DNA from: Marisediminicola sp040546025
GTDB lineage: Bacteria; Actinomycetota; Actinomycetes; Actinomycetales; Microbacteriaceae
Assembly: GCF_040546025.1 (NCBI RefSeq)
Contig: NZ_JBEPNA010000020.1
Span: forward strand, 1 to 46,824
Reading direction: 5' to 3'
Length of the DNA stretch: 46,824 nucleotides
Position numbers and translations under genes: made by a program. The notes below the pieces were generated by a model, which did no database searches, was not told the origin of the DNA, and worked only from the letters and a program-made list of their open reading frames with translations. Positions 24,137 through 32,416 of the stretch are shown piece after piece (the first letter of the stretch is position 1; every line of letters starts with the position of its first letter).

Positions 24137-24670
24137 TCAGGGAACGATCCTGAGCAGCGTCACTTTCCCCATCAACTCCGCCTGGGCACCGAAGGATGCG
24201 CCGCCCGCGTCTCCGACGATCGTGATGTCGATGAGCGAACGGTCGGTGCACACGCGCAACCGACCGGCGGTCACTCCCGCTATCGTCAGCTCCGACCACC
24301 ACGCCCGGGTGCCGAGGTCCGCCTCGACAGCGAGCGGGTCCGCCGGCGCGAGGCAGGCGAACTCGCCGGAGTCGAAATCCGACGCGTCGGCGATCTGGAG
24401 GGACGCGTCGAGCCCATCGGCGCTCCACCGGCAGTGCCGCGAATCCGCCTCGATCGCGGCGTCATCAATTCGGCTGATGCCGTTGCGGCCCGCTCGCACC
24501 GCCGTGCCGAAGATCGCCGCGAGATCGGATGCGGAGAAGAGCGCGCACGGTTCAGCCACAGGCACGGCGGGCTCCGCCGACACGGCCTGCGCCTGCTCGA
24601 GCCACTCGCCCGCGCAGCCCGACAGCCCCAGCACCAGGAGCCCCGCGACCAGAACCACCGTGCGCCGCAT
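24137..24670 (-). CDS. Putative secreted lipoprotein
   Basis: The 177-residue product starts MRRTVVLVAGLLVLGLSGC, a signal peptide ending in the lipobox LSGC, so Cys19 should be lipidated and the protein anchored outside the membrane. The mature part has several cysteines (PCALFSASDLAAIFG, HCRWSADG, FACLAPAD, RVCTDRS) and resembles small DUF3558-like actinobacterial lipoproteins, a guess from the PCALFSASDLA motif. ATG 24670 has GGGGAGG six bases upstream, although the frame stays open further. It is convergent with the GH13 gene and downstream of smc on the same strand. Function unknown. Confidence 0.78.
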   Translation of the reverse strand: MRRTVVLVAGLLVLGLSGCAGEWLEQAQAVSAEPAVPVAEPCALFSASDLAAIFGTAVRAGRNGISRIDDAAIEADSRHCRWSADGLDASLQIADASDFDSGEFACLAPADPLAVEADLGTRAWWSELTIAGVTAGRLRVCTDRSLIDITIVGDAGGASFGAQAELMGKVTLLRIVP

Positions 24671-24770
24671 CGCCGCCTCCCCGTCGCCCCGTCGTGTCGA
24701 TGCTCGACGATAGGCACCCGGGTACTGGCGGGCCCAGGGCTGGCGTCGTGGGCTCCTCTGTGCGAGGGGG

Positions 24771-27700
24771 TCAGCTTGCGGCGCGCTCCTCATCGTCCGG
24801 TTCGCGGTGCACGCGCTGCCCGACGACGGCGCTGATTCCGTCGGCGCGCATCGAGACGCCGTAGAGCGCGTCCGCAATCTCCATCGTGCGCTTCTGGTGG
24901 GTGATGATGATGAGCTGCGAGGTCTCCCGCAGGTCCTCGAAGATGCTCAGCAGGCGCCCGAGATTGGCGTCGTCGAGGGCGGCCTCGACCTCGTCCATGA
25001 TGTAGAACGGGCTGGGGCGCGCCTTGAAGATCGCGATGAGGAGCGCGACTGCCGCGAGGGACCGCTCGCCTCCGCTGAGCAGCGACAGGCGCTCGATCTT
25101 CTTGCCAGCCGGCTTCACGGTGACCTCGATGCCCGTCGTGAGCAGGTTGTCGGGGTCGGTCAAATGGATACTTCCGGTGCCGCCGGGGAAGAGGATCGGG
25201 AAGACCTCGTTGAACGCGTCCCTCGTGTCGTCGAAGGCCGACGCGAAGATGTGCTGCATCTTGTCGTCGATCTCGTCGATGATCGTGAGCAGGTCCTTGC
25301 GCGTGTTGGTGAGGTCGGTCAGCTGCTCGGTGAGGAACCGGTGACGCTGCTCGAGCGCCTCGAACTCCTCGAGAGCGAGAGGGTTGACGCGTCCGAGCTG
25401 GGCGAGCTTGCGCTCGGCGCGAACGAGCCGCTGCTCCTGCTCGCCGCGCAGGAACGGGACGCCCTCCGGCTGATCGAGGTCCGGAGCGGCATCCGCGGGA
25501 ACCGCATGCTGCGGCCCGTACTCGTCGACGAGCACCTCCTCGACGAGGCCGAGCTCGTTGCCGGCGCGTTCGAGCAGCGTCGACAGGTGCAGCCTGCTTT
25601 CGTAGAGCTGCATCTCGAGACCGTGGACATCCTCACTGATGGCGTGGAGCCGCTCGCGCAGCGCCGACTCGTCACGGCGGAGCGCGGTGAGCTCCTCGTT
25701 CTGCTCCGACCTCTCCGCCTCCCGCGCGGCAAGTTCGACACGGGCCTGGGAGACAGAGCGGTCGACGGCGTCGAGCACCGCGGGCAGCGCCGCGAGAACC
25801 GCTTCCGCGGAGGCGACCTGGCGACGCCGGATGACGGCGCGCCGCGCGACCTCCTCGGCCTGCGCGCGCTCCGCCTCAAGCTGGCGTTGCAGCGCCTCGG
25901 CACGCAACTCCTCGGCACGCACCCGCTCGCGCGCGGTCTCGACCTGGAGCCTCGCCTCGACCTCGCTCTCCCTCGCCGCCTCGAGCTCGTCGAAGAGCGC
26001 GTCCCGCGCCGCCACGTCGAGAATCGGGCGGGGGCGCGAAGATACCTCGTCGTGGGCGTGCTTCGCCGCCGCGAGCGCGGCCTCGGCATCCGCCACCGCG
26101 GCGATGGAGGGCGCGAGGCCCTTGTCGAGACGCTCCGCCTCCGCCTGCGCGGCCTCGACCTGCACTCGCGCGCGGTTGATCTTCTGCGTGCGCGCCGCAA
26201 GTCGAGAATCGAACTCGCGCAGCGCGGACAGCGCCGCGGCCGACTGCTCCTTGGCCACGGTCACGCTGCCGCGCTGCTCGGCGAGAGCGAAGCGGGCGCG
26301 CTCGATGAGTGAGGTGACCTCGTCGAGGCGGGCGGCGGCCGCGTCCCGCTCGGAGACGAGCTCGATGCGCGATCGCTTGGATCCCGACCCGCCGCGCATG
26401 ACGTACTGGCTCAGCACGTCGCCCGACTTCGTGATGACGGTGAATCTGTCCTTGCTAGCCGCGTCGAACCCCGCCCAGACGGCGCGGGCGACCCCCAGGT
26501 CGTCGGCGATGATGAAGTGCGACAGGATTCCGAGCACTCCGTCGGGAGCCGTGACGGTGCTCGCGGCCGTGACAGCGCCGTCGGCAAGCATCGGGTCGTC
26601 GGTGCCGCCGAAGGTCCCGGCATCCGCGAGCAGGATCTCGACCCGCCCCATCTCGCGTGCCCGGGCACGGTAGAGGGCGTTCTCCGCGGCCTCCCGGTCG
26701 TCGGCGAGCACGGCATCGGCGAGCGACCCGAGCGCCGCGGTGATGGCCTCCTCGTAGCCCGGCGCAACCTGCACGTGCTCAGCGACGAGGCCGCGAATGC
26801 CGGCGAGCTTCGCCGCGACGAGGTCGCTGGAGCCGTCCTTCTGGCCGAGCGCGCTCGACAATGCTCCCGCCTTGGCCGCGAGCGCGTCGCGTTCGCGCTC
26901 GAGTGTGTGCAGCTCGTCGCGCAGGCGGTCGATCTCGGCCTCCGCCTGGCCGACCTCGGCGAGCGCGGTCTCGTACTCGGTGTCAAGGTTCGTCTCACCG
27001 GAATCGACGACAGCGGCCTCCGCCTCGAGAGACGCGAACTCCGCGCTTGCGGACTGGATGCGGGTGCGCGAAGCGTCGAGTCCGTTCTGCAGCCGCAGCA
27101 CCTCCCCGCGCACGGCGGCGAGCCGCGACCCCGCAGCCTCGACCTGTCCGGCGAGCCCCGAGACCTCAAGGTCGTGCCGGGAGACGAGGGCAGTCTGCGC
27201 GGCGATGTGCTCGTCGAGCCCGTCGAGGTTCGCCCGCGCCACGGCGGTCGCCCCCTTGGCGTCGCGCCAGGCGGCCTCGGATGCCTGGATCTGCTCCCGC
27301 AGGCGCTCCGCCTCGTCCCTGGCGTCGGCGATCGCCTGCGGCGACACCCCCGTCGTCGAGTCCGGCGCCTGGGCCTGCTGTCCCAGAAGGGCGAGGCGCT
27401 GGTTGGCGAGGGTGTAGAGGCTCCGGAGCCTGGCCTGCTCCGACTCGAGGCCGAACGCGATGCGGCGTGCGCCGTCCACGGCGTCCCCCACCTGAGCCTG
27501 CTCGATCCGCTGCTGGCGCAGGCGCGCCTGGTCGAGCTGCTCCTGCAGCACGATGCGCTCGGTCTTGCGTTCGCTCTCCCCCCGGCTCTGCAGGGTGATC
27601 GATGCGCGGAGGGTCACCACGTCATCGGCGAGGATTCGTGCACGGGCGTCGCGCACGATGCTCGCAATGGACTGCGCCTCTCGGGCGATCTCGGCCTGGT

Positions 27701-28319
27701 GCCCGAGCGGCTTGAGCTGGCGGCGGATCTCCCCCGCGAGGTCGCTCAGCCGGGTGAGGTTGACCTGCATCGCATCGAGCTTGCGGATCGTCTTCTCTTT
27801 GCGGCGGCGGTGCTTGAGGATTCCCGCGGCCTCCTCGATGAACCCGCGCCGGTCTTCCGGGCTCGCGCGCAGCACGGCGTCGAGCTGCCCCTGCCCGACG
27901 ATCACGTGCATCTCGCGGCCGAGGCCGGAGTCGCTCAGCAGCTCCTGCACGTCGAGCAGCCGGCAGGACTGGCCGTTGATGGCGTACTCGCTGCCGCCGC
28001 TGCGGAACAGGGTGCGGCTGATCGTCACCTCGGAATACTCGATCGGCAGGGCGCCGTCGGCGTTGTCGATGGTGAGGATGACCTCGGCTCGGCCGAGCGG
28101 CCCCTTCGTCGCGGTGCCGGCGAAGATGACGTCGTCCATCTTGCCGCCGCGCAGGGTCTTGGCCCCCTGCTCGCCCATGACCCAGGCGAGGGCGTCGACG
28201 ACGTTGGACTTGCCCGACCCGTTGGGCCCCACAACGCAGGTGACGCCGGTCTCGAAGGCGAAGGTCGTGGGTTGCGCAAAGGACTTGAACCCTTTGAGCG
28301 TGAGGCTTTTCAGGTGCAC
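24771..28319 (-). CDS. smc: Chromosome segregation ATPase SMC
   Basis: SMC dimers with ScpA and ScpB extrude DNA loops and help align chromosome arms. The 1182-residue protein has the N-terminal Walker A GPNGSGKSN (31-39), a first coiled coil, a hinge around GLVAEHVQVAPGYEEAITAA (near residue 505), a second coiled coil, and the C-terminal signature LSGGERSLAAVALLIA with Walker B FYIMDEVEAALDDAN. The GTG start at 28319 has AAAGGAGAA upstream. Its usual partners scpA and scpB are not in the window. It is divergent from the GNAT gene; rnc and mutM, common smc neighbours in actinobacteria, lie beyond that gene on the same strand. Confidence 0.97.
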   Translation of the reverse strand: MHLKSLTLKGFKSFAQPTTFAFETGVTCVVGPNGSGKSNVVDALAWVMGEQGAKTLRGGKMDDVIFAGTATKGPLGRAEVILTIDNADGALPIEYSEVTISRTLFRSGGSEYAINGQSCRLLDVQELLSDSGLGREMHVIVGQGQLDAVLRASPEDRRGFIEEAAGILKHRRRKEKTIRKLDAMQVNLTRLSDLAGEIRRQLKPLGHQAEIAREAQSIASIVRDARARILADDVVTLRASITLQSRGESERKTERIVLQEQLDQARLRQQRIEQAQVGDAVDGARRIAFGLESEQARLRSLYTLANQRLALLGQQAQAPDSTTGVSPQAIADARDEAERLREQIQASEAAWRDAKGATAVARANLDGLDEHIAAQTALVSRHDLEVSGLAGQVEAAGSRLAAVRGEVLRLQNGLDASRTRIQSASAEFASLEAEAAVVDSGETNLDTEYETALAEVGQAEAEIDRLRDELHTLERERDALAAKAGALSSALGQKDGSSDLVAAKLAGIRGLVAEHVQVAPGYEEAITAALGSLADAVLADDREAAENALYRARAREMGRVEILLADAGTFGGTDDPMLADGAVTAASTVTAPDGVLGILSHFIIADDLGVARAVWAGFDAASKDRFTVITKSGDVLSQYVMRGGSGSKRSRIELVSERDAAAARLDEVTSLIERARFALAEQRGSVTVAKEQSAAALSALREFDSRLAARTQKINRARVQVEAAQAEAERLDKGLAPSIAAVADAEAALAAAKHAHDEVSSRPRPILDVAARDALFDELEAARESEVEARLQVETARERVRAEELRAEALQRQLEAERAQAEEVARRAVIRRRQVASAEAVLAALPAVLDAVDRSVSQARVELAAREAERSEQNEELTALRRDESALRERLHAISEDVHGLEMQLYESRLHLSTLLERAGNELGLVEEVLVDEYGPQHAVPADAAPDLDQPEGVPFLRGEQEQRLVRAERKLAQLGRVNPLALEEFEALEQRHRFLTEQLTDLTNTRKDLLTIIDEIDDKMQHIFASAFDDTRDAFNEVFPILFPGGTGSIHLTDPDNLLTTGIEVTVKPAGKKIERLSLLSGGERSLAAVALLIAIFKARPSPFYIMDEVEAALDDANLGRLLSIFEDLRETSQLIIITHQKRTMEIADALYGVSMRADGISAVVGQRVHREPDDEERAAS

Positions 28320-28397
28320 GCGACGTTCTCCTTTGCGCCCGGTGGGCCGTCAGGCACTACGGTACCCGACGGCTGCCCCCGCAGACGGGCGGCTCGG

Positions 28398-28403
28398 TAG
28401 GCT
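28398..28403 (+). promoter_or_regulatory. Predicted -10 box for the two-domain GNAT gene
   Basis: TAGGCT lies 33 bases before ATG 28437, so this transcript should carry a leader of about 27 bases that includes AGGAGGG. It is the leadered counterpart of the leaderless TAGGCT promoters elsewhere in the window. Confidence 0.5.
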
Positions 28404-28436
28404 ATTTGCCAGACCTCGTCCTCAGGAGGGTGCGAC

Positions 28437-29483
28437 ATGAGCGGGCTCACGATCCAGGAGCTGGCGATCCCGGCATCCGTCGACGACGCGGACGCGGACG
28501 ATTTCATCGAGATGACCCGGGTGCGCAACGAGATCGAGGCCGACACCGTCGGCAGCTTCGACCTTGCCTACACCCCACGGGAGCTGCTGCCGGCCTGGCG
28601 GGACCCCGACGAGCCGAAGCGGCTGTTCGTGGCGAAGGTCGACGGCCGCATCGTCGGCCGGGCCGTGCACGAGGCACAACTTGGCACCGACGTGACGTCG
28701 GCCTGGCTCGAGGTCGAGGTGGCGTCCGCGCACCGCCGGCGCGGCATCGGCGGCGCCCTCTACGACACGGTCGCCGGGATCGCCGCAGATGAGGACCGGA
28801 CCATTCTGCAGGCGTTCACCCTGCACCGCGCCGACGTCGCCGGCCCACGGCTGGACTCCCCCACCGGGTATGGCTCGGTGCCGCGCGAGGACGCCGGCGT
28901 CCGCTTCCTGCTCGCGCGCGGGTTCCGCCTCGCGCAGGTCGAACGGATGAGCCGGCTCACGCTGCCCGCCGTCGTGGCCGACTTTCTCCCTCTCCCGGGG
29001 TACTCGCTCGAGTCCTGGGCGGGTCCGACGCCCGAACACCGCCTGGCCGACCTCGCGGTGCTCAACGCCGCGATGAGCACCGACCCGCCGCTGGGCGAGA
29101 CGGACTGGCAGCCCGAGGTGTGGGATGAGGAGCGGATGCGCAGAAAAGACGCCCTCAATGCGACGGAGGGGCGGCTCTGGCTCACGACCGCCGTCCGGCA
29201 CGACGCATCCGACCGCCTCGTGGGATTCACCAACCTCGCCGCGCCGGCCGAGGCCCACCGGCCCGTGTTCCAGAACGACACGATCGTGCTCACGGCGCAC
29301 CGCGGGCACCGGCTCGGCCTCGTCGCCAAGATCGCGAACCTCGCGCGGCTGCAGGAGCTGTCGCCAGGGCATCCGTGCATCTACACCTGGAACGCGGAGG
29401 AGAACCGGCACATGCTCCAGGTCAACGAGCAGATCGGCTACCGCGCGGTCGGCTACCCCGGCAGCTGGCGCCTGGACCTCTGA
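28437..29483 (+). CDS. Two-domain GNAT acetyltransferase
   Basis: The 348-residue protein has an N-terminal GNAT fold with the acetyl-CoA pyrophosphate loop RRRGIGGALYD at residues 100-110 after EVEVASAH, and a second, more degenerate GNAT-like half ending in LTAHRGHRLGLVAKIANL and NEQIGYRAVGYPGSW. Tandem GNAT proteins of this size are common in actinobacteria, and several act on small metabolites or antibiotics; the acceptor here is unknown. ATG 28437 has AGGAGGG at good spacing. It is divergent from smc and convergent with mutM, whose stop lies 11 bases away. Confidence 0.85.
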   Translation: MSGLTIQELAIPASVDDADADDFIEMTRVRNEIEADTVGSFDLAYTPRELLPAWRDPDEPKRLFVAKVDGRIVGRAVHEAQLGTDVTSAWLEVEVASAHRRRGIGGALYDTVAGIAADEDRTILQAFTLHRADVAGPRLDSPTGYGSVPREDAGVRFLLARGFRLAQVERMSRLTLPAVVADFLPLPGYSLESWAGPTPEHRLADLAVLNAAMSTDPPLGETDWQPEVWDEERMRRKDALNATEGRLWLTTAVRHDASDRLVGFTNLAAPAEAHRPVFQNDTIVLTAHRGHRLGLVAKIANLARLQELSPGHPCIYTWNAEENRHMLQVNEQIGYRAVGYPGSWRLDL

Positions 29484-29494
29484 CGCGGCGGCCG

Positions 29495-30502
29495 TCAGCG
29501 CAGGCGCTGGCAGAAGGCGCAGAAGTGCGAGTTGCGGTTCATGAACGCCTCGCGGATGATCGGCCGTCCGCAGCGCGGGCAGTCGCGCCCGTGCCGGCCG
29601 TAGGCGTTGAGCGAGTGGGAGAAGTAGCCGGATGCGCCGTTGACGTTGACGTACTGCGCGTCGAAGCTCGTGCCTCCCTCGGCCAGCGCCCGCCCGAGCA
29701 CGAGTCGCACCTCGGCGAGGAGCAGCTTCGCCCTCGGCCGTGTCAGGCGGTTGGTCGGCTGGTCGAAGTGGATGCGCGCCGCCCAGAGCGACTCGTCAGC
29801 ATAGATGTTGCCGATCCCGCTGACGAGCGACTGGTCGAGCAGGGCGCGCTTGATGCCGGTGTTGCGGCGCGCGAGCGCGGTGAAGAAGCGCGCGTCGTCG
29901 AAGGCGGGGTCGAGCGGGTCTCTCGCGATGTGCGCGACCTTGCTGGGCACGAGCGGCGCGGGCCACGGCGCCGTGCCGTCGATCTCGGCGCCCGAATACC
30001 CGCCGGCCCGCGAGTCCGCGGTGGGGACGAGCTCGTCGATCGCCATCGAACCGAAGATGCGCTGGTCGACGAAGTTGAGCCGCAGCGGCCCGTGCACCGG
30101 GTGCTCGAGCTCGAGGCGGATGCGGGTGAGCGGGTCCTCCGTGCCGCGGTCGCGCAGGAGCACCTGCCCGGACATCCCGAGGTGGGCGACGAGGGCCTCG
30201 CCGTGCCCCGGCGCTGCGGGCGGAACCGCGGCATCCGAATCCGGCCTCGCAGCATCCGAATCCGGCGCTGCGGCCGGCGCCGCGGCATCCGGGTGGGCAT
30301 CCAGCGGCAGCCAGAGGAACTTGCCGCGCCGCACGGCCCCGAGAATCGTGCGCCCGGTCATCCGCCAGACGAATTCCTCAGAGGGGCCGGCGTGGCGGCG
30401 CAGGGAACGGTCGTCGAACACCGTGACGGCACTCACGGTGGCGCCGGTGACCGCCGGTTCGAGGCCGGCGCGCACCACCTCGACCTCGGGGAGCTCGGGC
30501 AC
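29495..30502 (-). CDS. mutM: Formamidopyrimidine-DNA glycosylase MutM (Fpg)
   Basis: MutM removes 8-oxoguanine and ring-opened purines from DNA and cuts the backbone. The start is MPELPEVEVVRAGLEP, where the N-terminal proline (after Met removal) and Glu are catalytic; Lys61 in RRGKFLWLPL, LVAHLGMSGQVL and NIYADESLW follow, and the final CPRCGRPI...FCAFC forms the zinc finger. At 335 residues it is 45-60 longer than usual because of an Ala/Pro/Asp-rich insert at about 71-99, between two strands. GTG 30502 follows the rnc stop at once (TGACGTG), so the two genes form one unit. Confidence 0.94.
   Translation of the reverse strand: MPELPEVEVVRAGLEPAVTGATVSAVTVFDDRSLRRHAGPSEEFVWRMTGRTILGAVRRGKFLWLPLDAHPDAAAPAAAPDSDAARPDSDAAVPPAAPGHGEALVAHLGMSGQVLLRDRGTEDPLTRIRLELEHPVHGPLRLNFVDQRIFGSMAIDELVPTADSRAGGYSGAEIDGTAPWPAPLVPSKVAHIARDPLDPAFDDARFFTALARRNTGIKRALLDQSLVSGIGNIYADESLWAARIHFDQPTNRLTRPRAKLLLAEVRLVLGRALAEGGTSFDAQYVNVNGASGYFSHSLNAYGRHGRDCPRCGRPIIREAFMNRNSHFCAFCQRLR
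30226..30300. repeat. Degenerate internal repeat within mutM coding the Ala/Pro/Asp insert
   Basis: The unit GCATCCGAATCCGGC occurs twice (from 30231 and 30250) and GCATCC twice more within 70 bases. The repeat accounts for the extra low-complexity loop of MutM and looks like local slippage expansion. Confidence 0.7.
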
Positions 30503-30503
30503 G

Positions 30504-31196
30504 TCAGGCCTTCATGAGGGTGGCCCAGGCGTCGCGCGCCGCGGCCATCTCGGCGTGCTTCTTGCTCGACCCCTCGCCCGTGGCGATGGGCGGCTCGTCG
30601 CCGAGCGACACCGCCGCGAGAAAACGCTTCGAGTGGTCGGGCCCGCTGTTGGTCACGGTGTAGCGCGGGATGCCGCGTCCGCGCCGGGCGGAGAGCTCCT
30701 GCAGGCTCGTCTTCGGATCCATCGAGGCGCCCCCGAACCGGTCGGGGTCGAGCAGGAGGGGGGCGATGAGGCGCAGCACGAGCGCGGTCGCCTCCTCCGG
30801 TCCCGCGGAGAGGTAGGCGGCGCCGATGACGGCCTCGACCGTGTCGGCGAGGATCGACGACTTGTCGCGTCCGCCGGTGAGCTCCTCGCCGCGGCCGAGA
30901 CGGATGTAGCGGCCGAGCCCGATCGAGCGCGCCACCTCGGCGAGGGCGACACTCGAGACGAGGCTCGCCCGTCTCTTGGCGAGTTCGCCCTCGTCGAGGG
31001 TCGGGTTGTCGCTGTACAGCATCACGGTCACGGCCTGGCCGAGGATCGAGTCGCCGAGGAACTCGAGTCGCTCATTGTGGCCCGCACCGCCGTTTTCATA
31101 CGCAAAAGAGCGGTGTGTCAGCGCGAGCTCGAGGAGCTCCGCGTTGACATCAACCGCTAGTTGCGACGCGAGATCGCTCGCGCGACCGCGTGACAC
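30504..31196 (-). CDS. rnc: Ribonuclease III
   Basis: RNase III cuts double-stranded RNA in rRNA precursors and structured mRNAs. The 230-residue protein has the active-site signature NERLEFLGDSILG (residues 41-53, with Glu45 and Asp49), the second acidic motif DTVEAVIGAAYL and a C-terminal double-stranded RNA-binding domain (SLQELSARRGRGIPRYTV, then GSSKKHAEMAAARDA). I chose GTG 31196, five bases after GGGAG, because it gives the normal length; the frame is open to 31352 over the rpmF gene. It lies 49 bases after rpmF and directly before mutM, the common yceD-rpmF-rnc-mutM order. Confidence 0.94.
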   Translation of the reverse strand: MSRGRASDLASQLAVDVNAELLELALTHRSFAYENGGAGHNERLEFLGDSILGQAVTVMLYSDNPTLDEGELAKRRASLVSSVALAEVARSIGLGRYIRLGRGEELTGGRDKSSILADTVEAVIGAAYLSAGPEEATALVLRLIAPLLLDPDRFGGASMDPKTSLQELSARRGRGIPRYTVTNSGPDHSKRFLAAVSLGDEPPIATGEGSSKKHAEMAAARDAWATLMKA

Positions 31197-31245
31197 ACAC
31201 TCTCCCACAGGCCTGTTCACCCCGCGAGACTCGTGTATCGCCGGA

Positions 31246-31449
31246 TCAGACGTCGGCGACCTTGCGGCCCTTGTACTCCATGTACAGGGGCGTGCCGGTC
31301 GAGTCCTCGACCACGCGGGCGCGGTGAGGAAGGCTGTAGACAACCTTGCCACTCTCGATCGTCTTCACGAGGGTGGGAGGCGTGGCCTTCCACTGGGCGC
31401 GGCGCGCGCGGGTGCTGGCGCGGGACATTTTGCGCTTCGGTACGGCCAT
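31246..31449 (-). CDS. rpmF: 50S ribosomal protein bL32, cysteine-free form
   Basis: The 67-residue protein starts MAVPKRKMSRASTRARRAQW, the diagnostic bL32 N-terminus. Many bL32 proteins carry four cysteines that bind zinc; this one has none, so it is the C-minus form that does not need zinc. In actinobacteria such forms are often made under zinc limitation beside a C-plus copy, though in some genera it is the only one. Two bases separate it from the yceD stop, so they share a transcript. Confidence 0.96.
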   Translation of the reverse strand: MAVPKRKMSRASTRARRAQWKATPPTLVKTIESGKVVYSLPHRARVVEDSTGTPLYMEYKGRKVADV

Positions 31450-31451
31450 GA

Positions 31452-32033
31452 CTATCTCTTTTCTTCGGTGGCGCCGTTGTTCTCGGCACCATCAACATCT
31501 TCGGCGGATTCCCCGGCCTCACCCGCGAGTCCGGCCAAAGCATCCCATCGGGGATCGACGGGTGCCTCGTGCTCGTGACCCGGGTTATCAAGAAGCCGCA
31601 CCCCGCACTGGGGGCACAGGCCGAGGCAATCTTCTTGGCAGACCGGTTGAAACGGTAGTGAAAGCACTACCGCGTCCCTGACCACGGGTTCAAGATCTAT
31701 CGTGTCGTCTTGAACCTCATAGTCAAAAGCTTCGTCTTGAGAATACGCGAAAAGCTCCTGCAATTCGACCTCGAGCGGAATGCGCACCTCGATGAGGCAT
31801 CTGACGCACTCTCCGACGGCCTCGCCATCGACCTCGGCGCTGACCAGAATGCCGTCGTGGAGAGACTCCATGCGCAGGTCGATGTGCAGCTGCGCACCCG
31901 CCGGAACGCCGATGACGGCGTTGCCGAACCCCTCGGGAACGGTGATGTCGAGTTCTCGCTCGCGCATCTCCCCCGGGCGGTGCAGAAGGTCGAACACCTG
32001 AACGGCGTAGGGCGATTTCACGTTGTTTGACAC
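31452..32033 (-). CDS. YceD/DUF177-family protein, zinc-motif form
   Basis: DUF177 proteins are coded next to rpmF in most bacteria and are linked to 23S rRNA or 50S assembly. The 193-residue product begins SNNVKSPYAVQVFDLLHRPG and has a Cys-rich core, CVRC near residue 83, then QPVCQEDCLGLCPQCG near 144-160, which could bind zinc. The GTG at 32033 has no ribosome site but lies seven bases after TACAAT, again suggesting a leaderless mRNA. A longer frame upstream reaches into repeat sequence and is rejected as coding. The C-terminal tail is Ala/Glu-rich. Confidence 0.88.
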   Translation of the reverse strand: MSNNVKSPYAVQVFDLLHRPGEMRERELDITVPEGFGNAVIGVPAGAQLHIDLRMESLHDGILVSAEVDGEAVGECVRCLIEVRIPLEVELQELFAYSQDEAFDYEVQDDTIDLEPVVRDAVVLSLPFQPVCQEDCLGLCPQCGVRLLDNPGHEHEAPVDPRWDALAGLAGEAGESAEDVDGAENNGATEEKR

Positions 32034-32040
32034 TTGCGGA

Positions 32041-32046
32041 ATTGTA
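32041..32046 (-). promoter_or_regulatory. Predicted -10 box (TACAAT) of a leaderless promoter for yceD-rpmF
   Basis: On the minus strand TACAAT is followed by seven bases and GTG 32033. It is the best match to TATAAT among the promoters listed here, in keeping with a ribosomal-protein operon. Confidence 0.6.
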
Positions 32047-32178
32047 CTCGACCCGCGAGCAAGTCGTGCCGGGGCAGTGCTGTGCTGACGGGTGGCGGCC
32101 GAGCCAGGGGCACTGGCGCGGGGTGGCCGCCGACCCGCGGGCGCTGGGGCGGGTCGGCCGCGCGTCACGGTGTGACCG

Positions 32179-32297
32179 TGTCGCCAAAGTCGGAATCCGT
32201 ACGCGGGTCGCCCAAATATGTCGCCTCTCACCCCGAAAACCCGACATAAGCGGGCGACTCGCGGATGCTGCCGCAGCCAGTTCCGACTGTGGCGACA
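32179..32297. repeat. Dispersed palindromic element, copy B
   Basis: The ends TGTCGCCAAAGTCGGAA and TTCCGACTGTGGCGACA are inverted repeats with one mismatch. The inner pair is CGCGGGTCGCCC and GGGCGACTCGCG. It is 23 bases shorter than copy A, the loss being in the centre. Confidence 0.85.
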
Positions 32298-32316
32298 GCA
32301 CGCGATCAGTCGCCCG

Positions 32317-32394
32317 TCACCCGCGCAGCGCCGCCCTTGCCCTTCACCCGGGCAGCGCCGTCACCCGCGGAGCGCCCTCACCCGCGCAGGGCTC
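32317..32394. repeat. Imperfect 17-base tandem repeats, unit TCACCCGCGCAGCGCCG
   Basis: Three units stand head to tail at 32344, 32361 and 32378, and a fourth at 32317 is set off by ten bases. Units differ at one to four positions. They lie just after palindromic element B. Confidence 0.75.
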
Positions 32395-32416
32395 CACAGC
32401 GCGGCACTCCCGCAGC

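Larger units (their letters stand above)
32034..32416. other. 383-base intergenic region with promoter, palindromic element and tandem repeats
   Basis: No gene is evident. It holds the yceD promoter, a GC-rich stretch with repeated GGGGCA/GGCGCTGG-like words (32060-32170), palindromic element copy B (32179-32297) and 17-base tandem repeats (32317-32394). It also contains the 3' side of the pyrimidine operon. Confidence 0.7.

Noticed and set aside
32034..32231. N-terminal extension of the YceD gene
   Set aside because: It would be coded by repeat element B and lies upstream of the predicted promoter; conserved YceD sequence begins after 32033.
32317..32394. CRISPR array
   Set aside because: The 17-base units stand nearly head to tail without unique spacers, and no cas gene is present.
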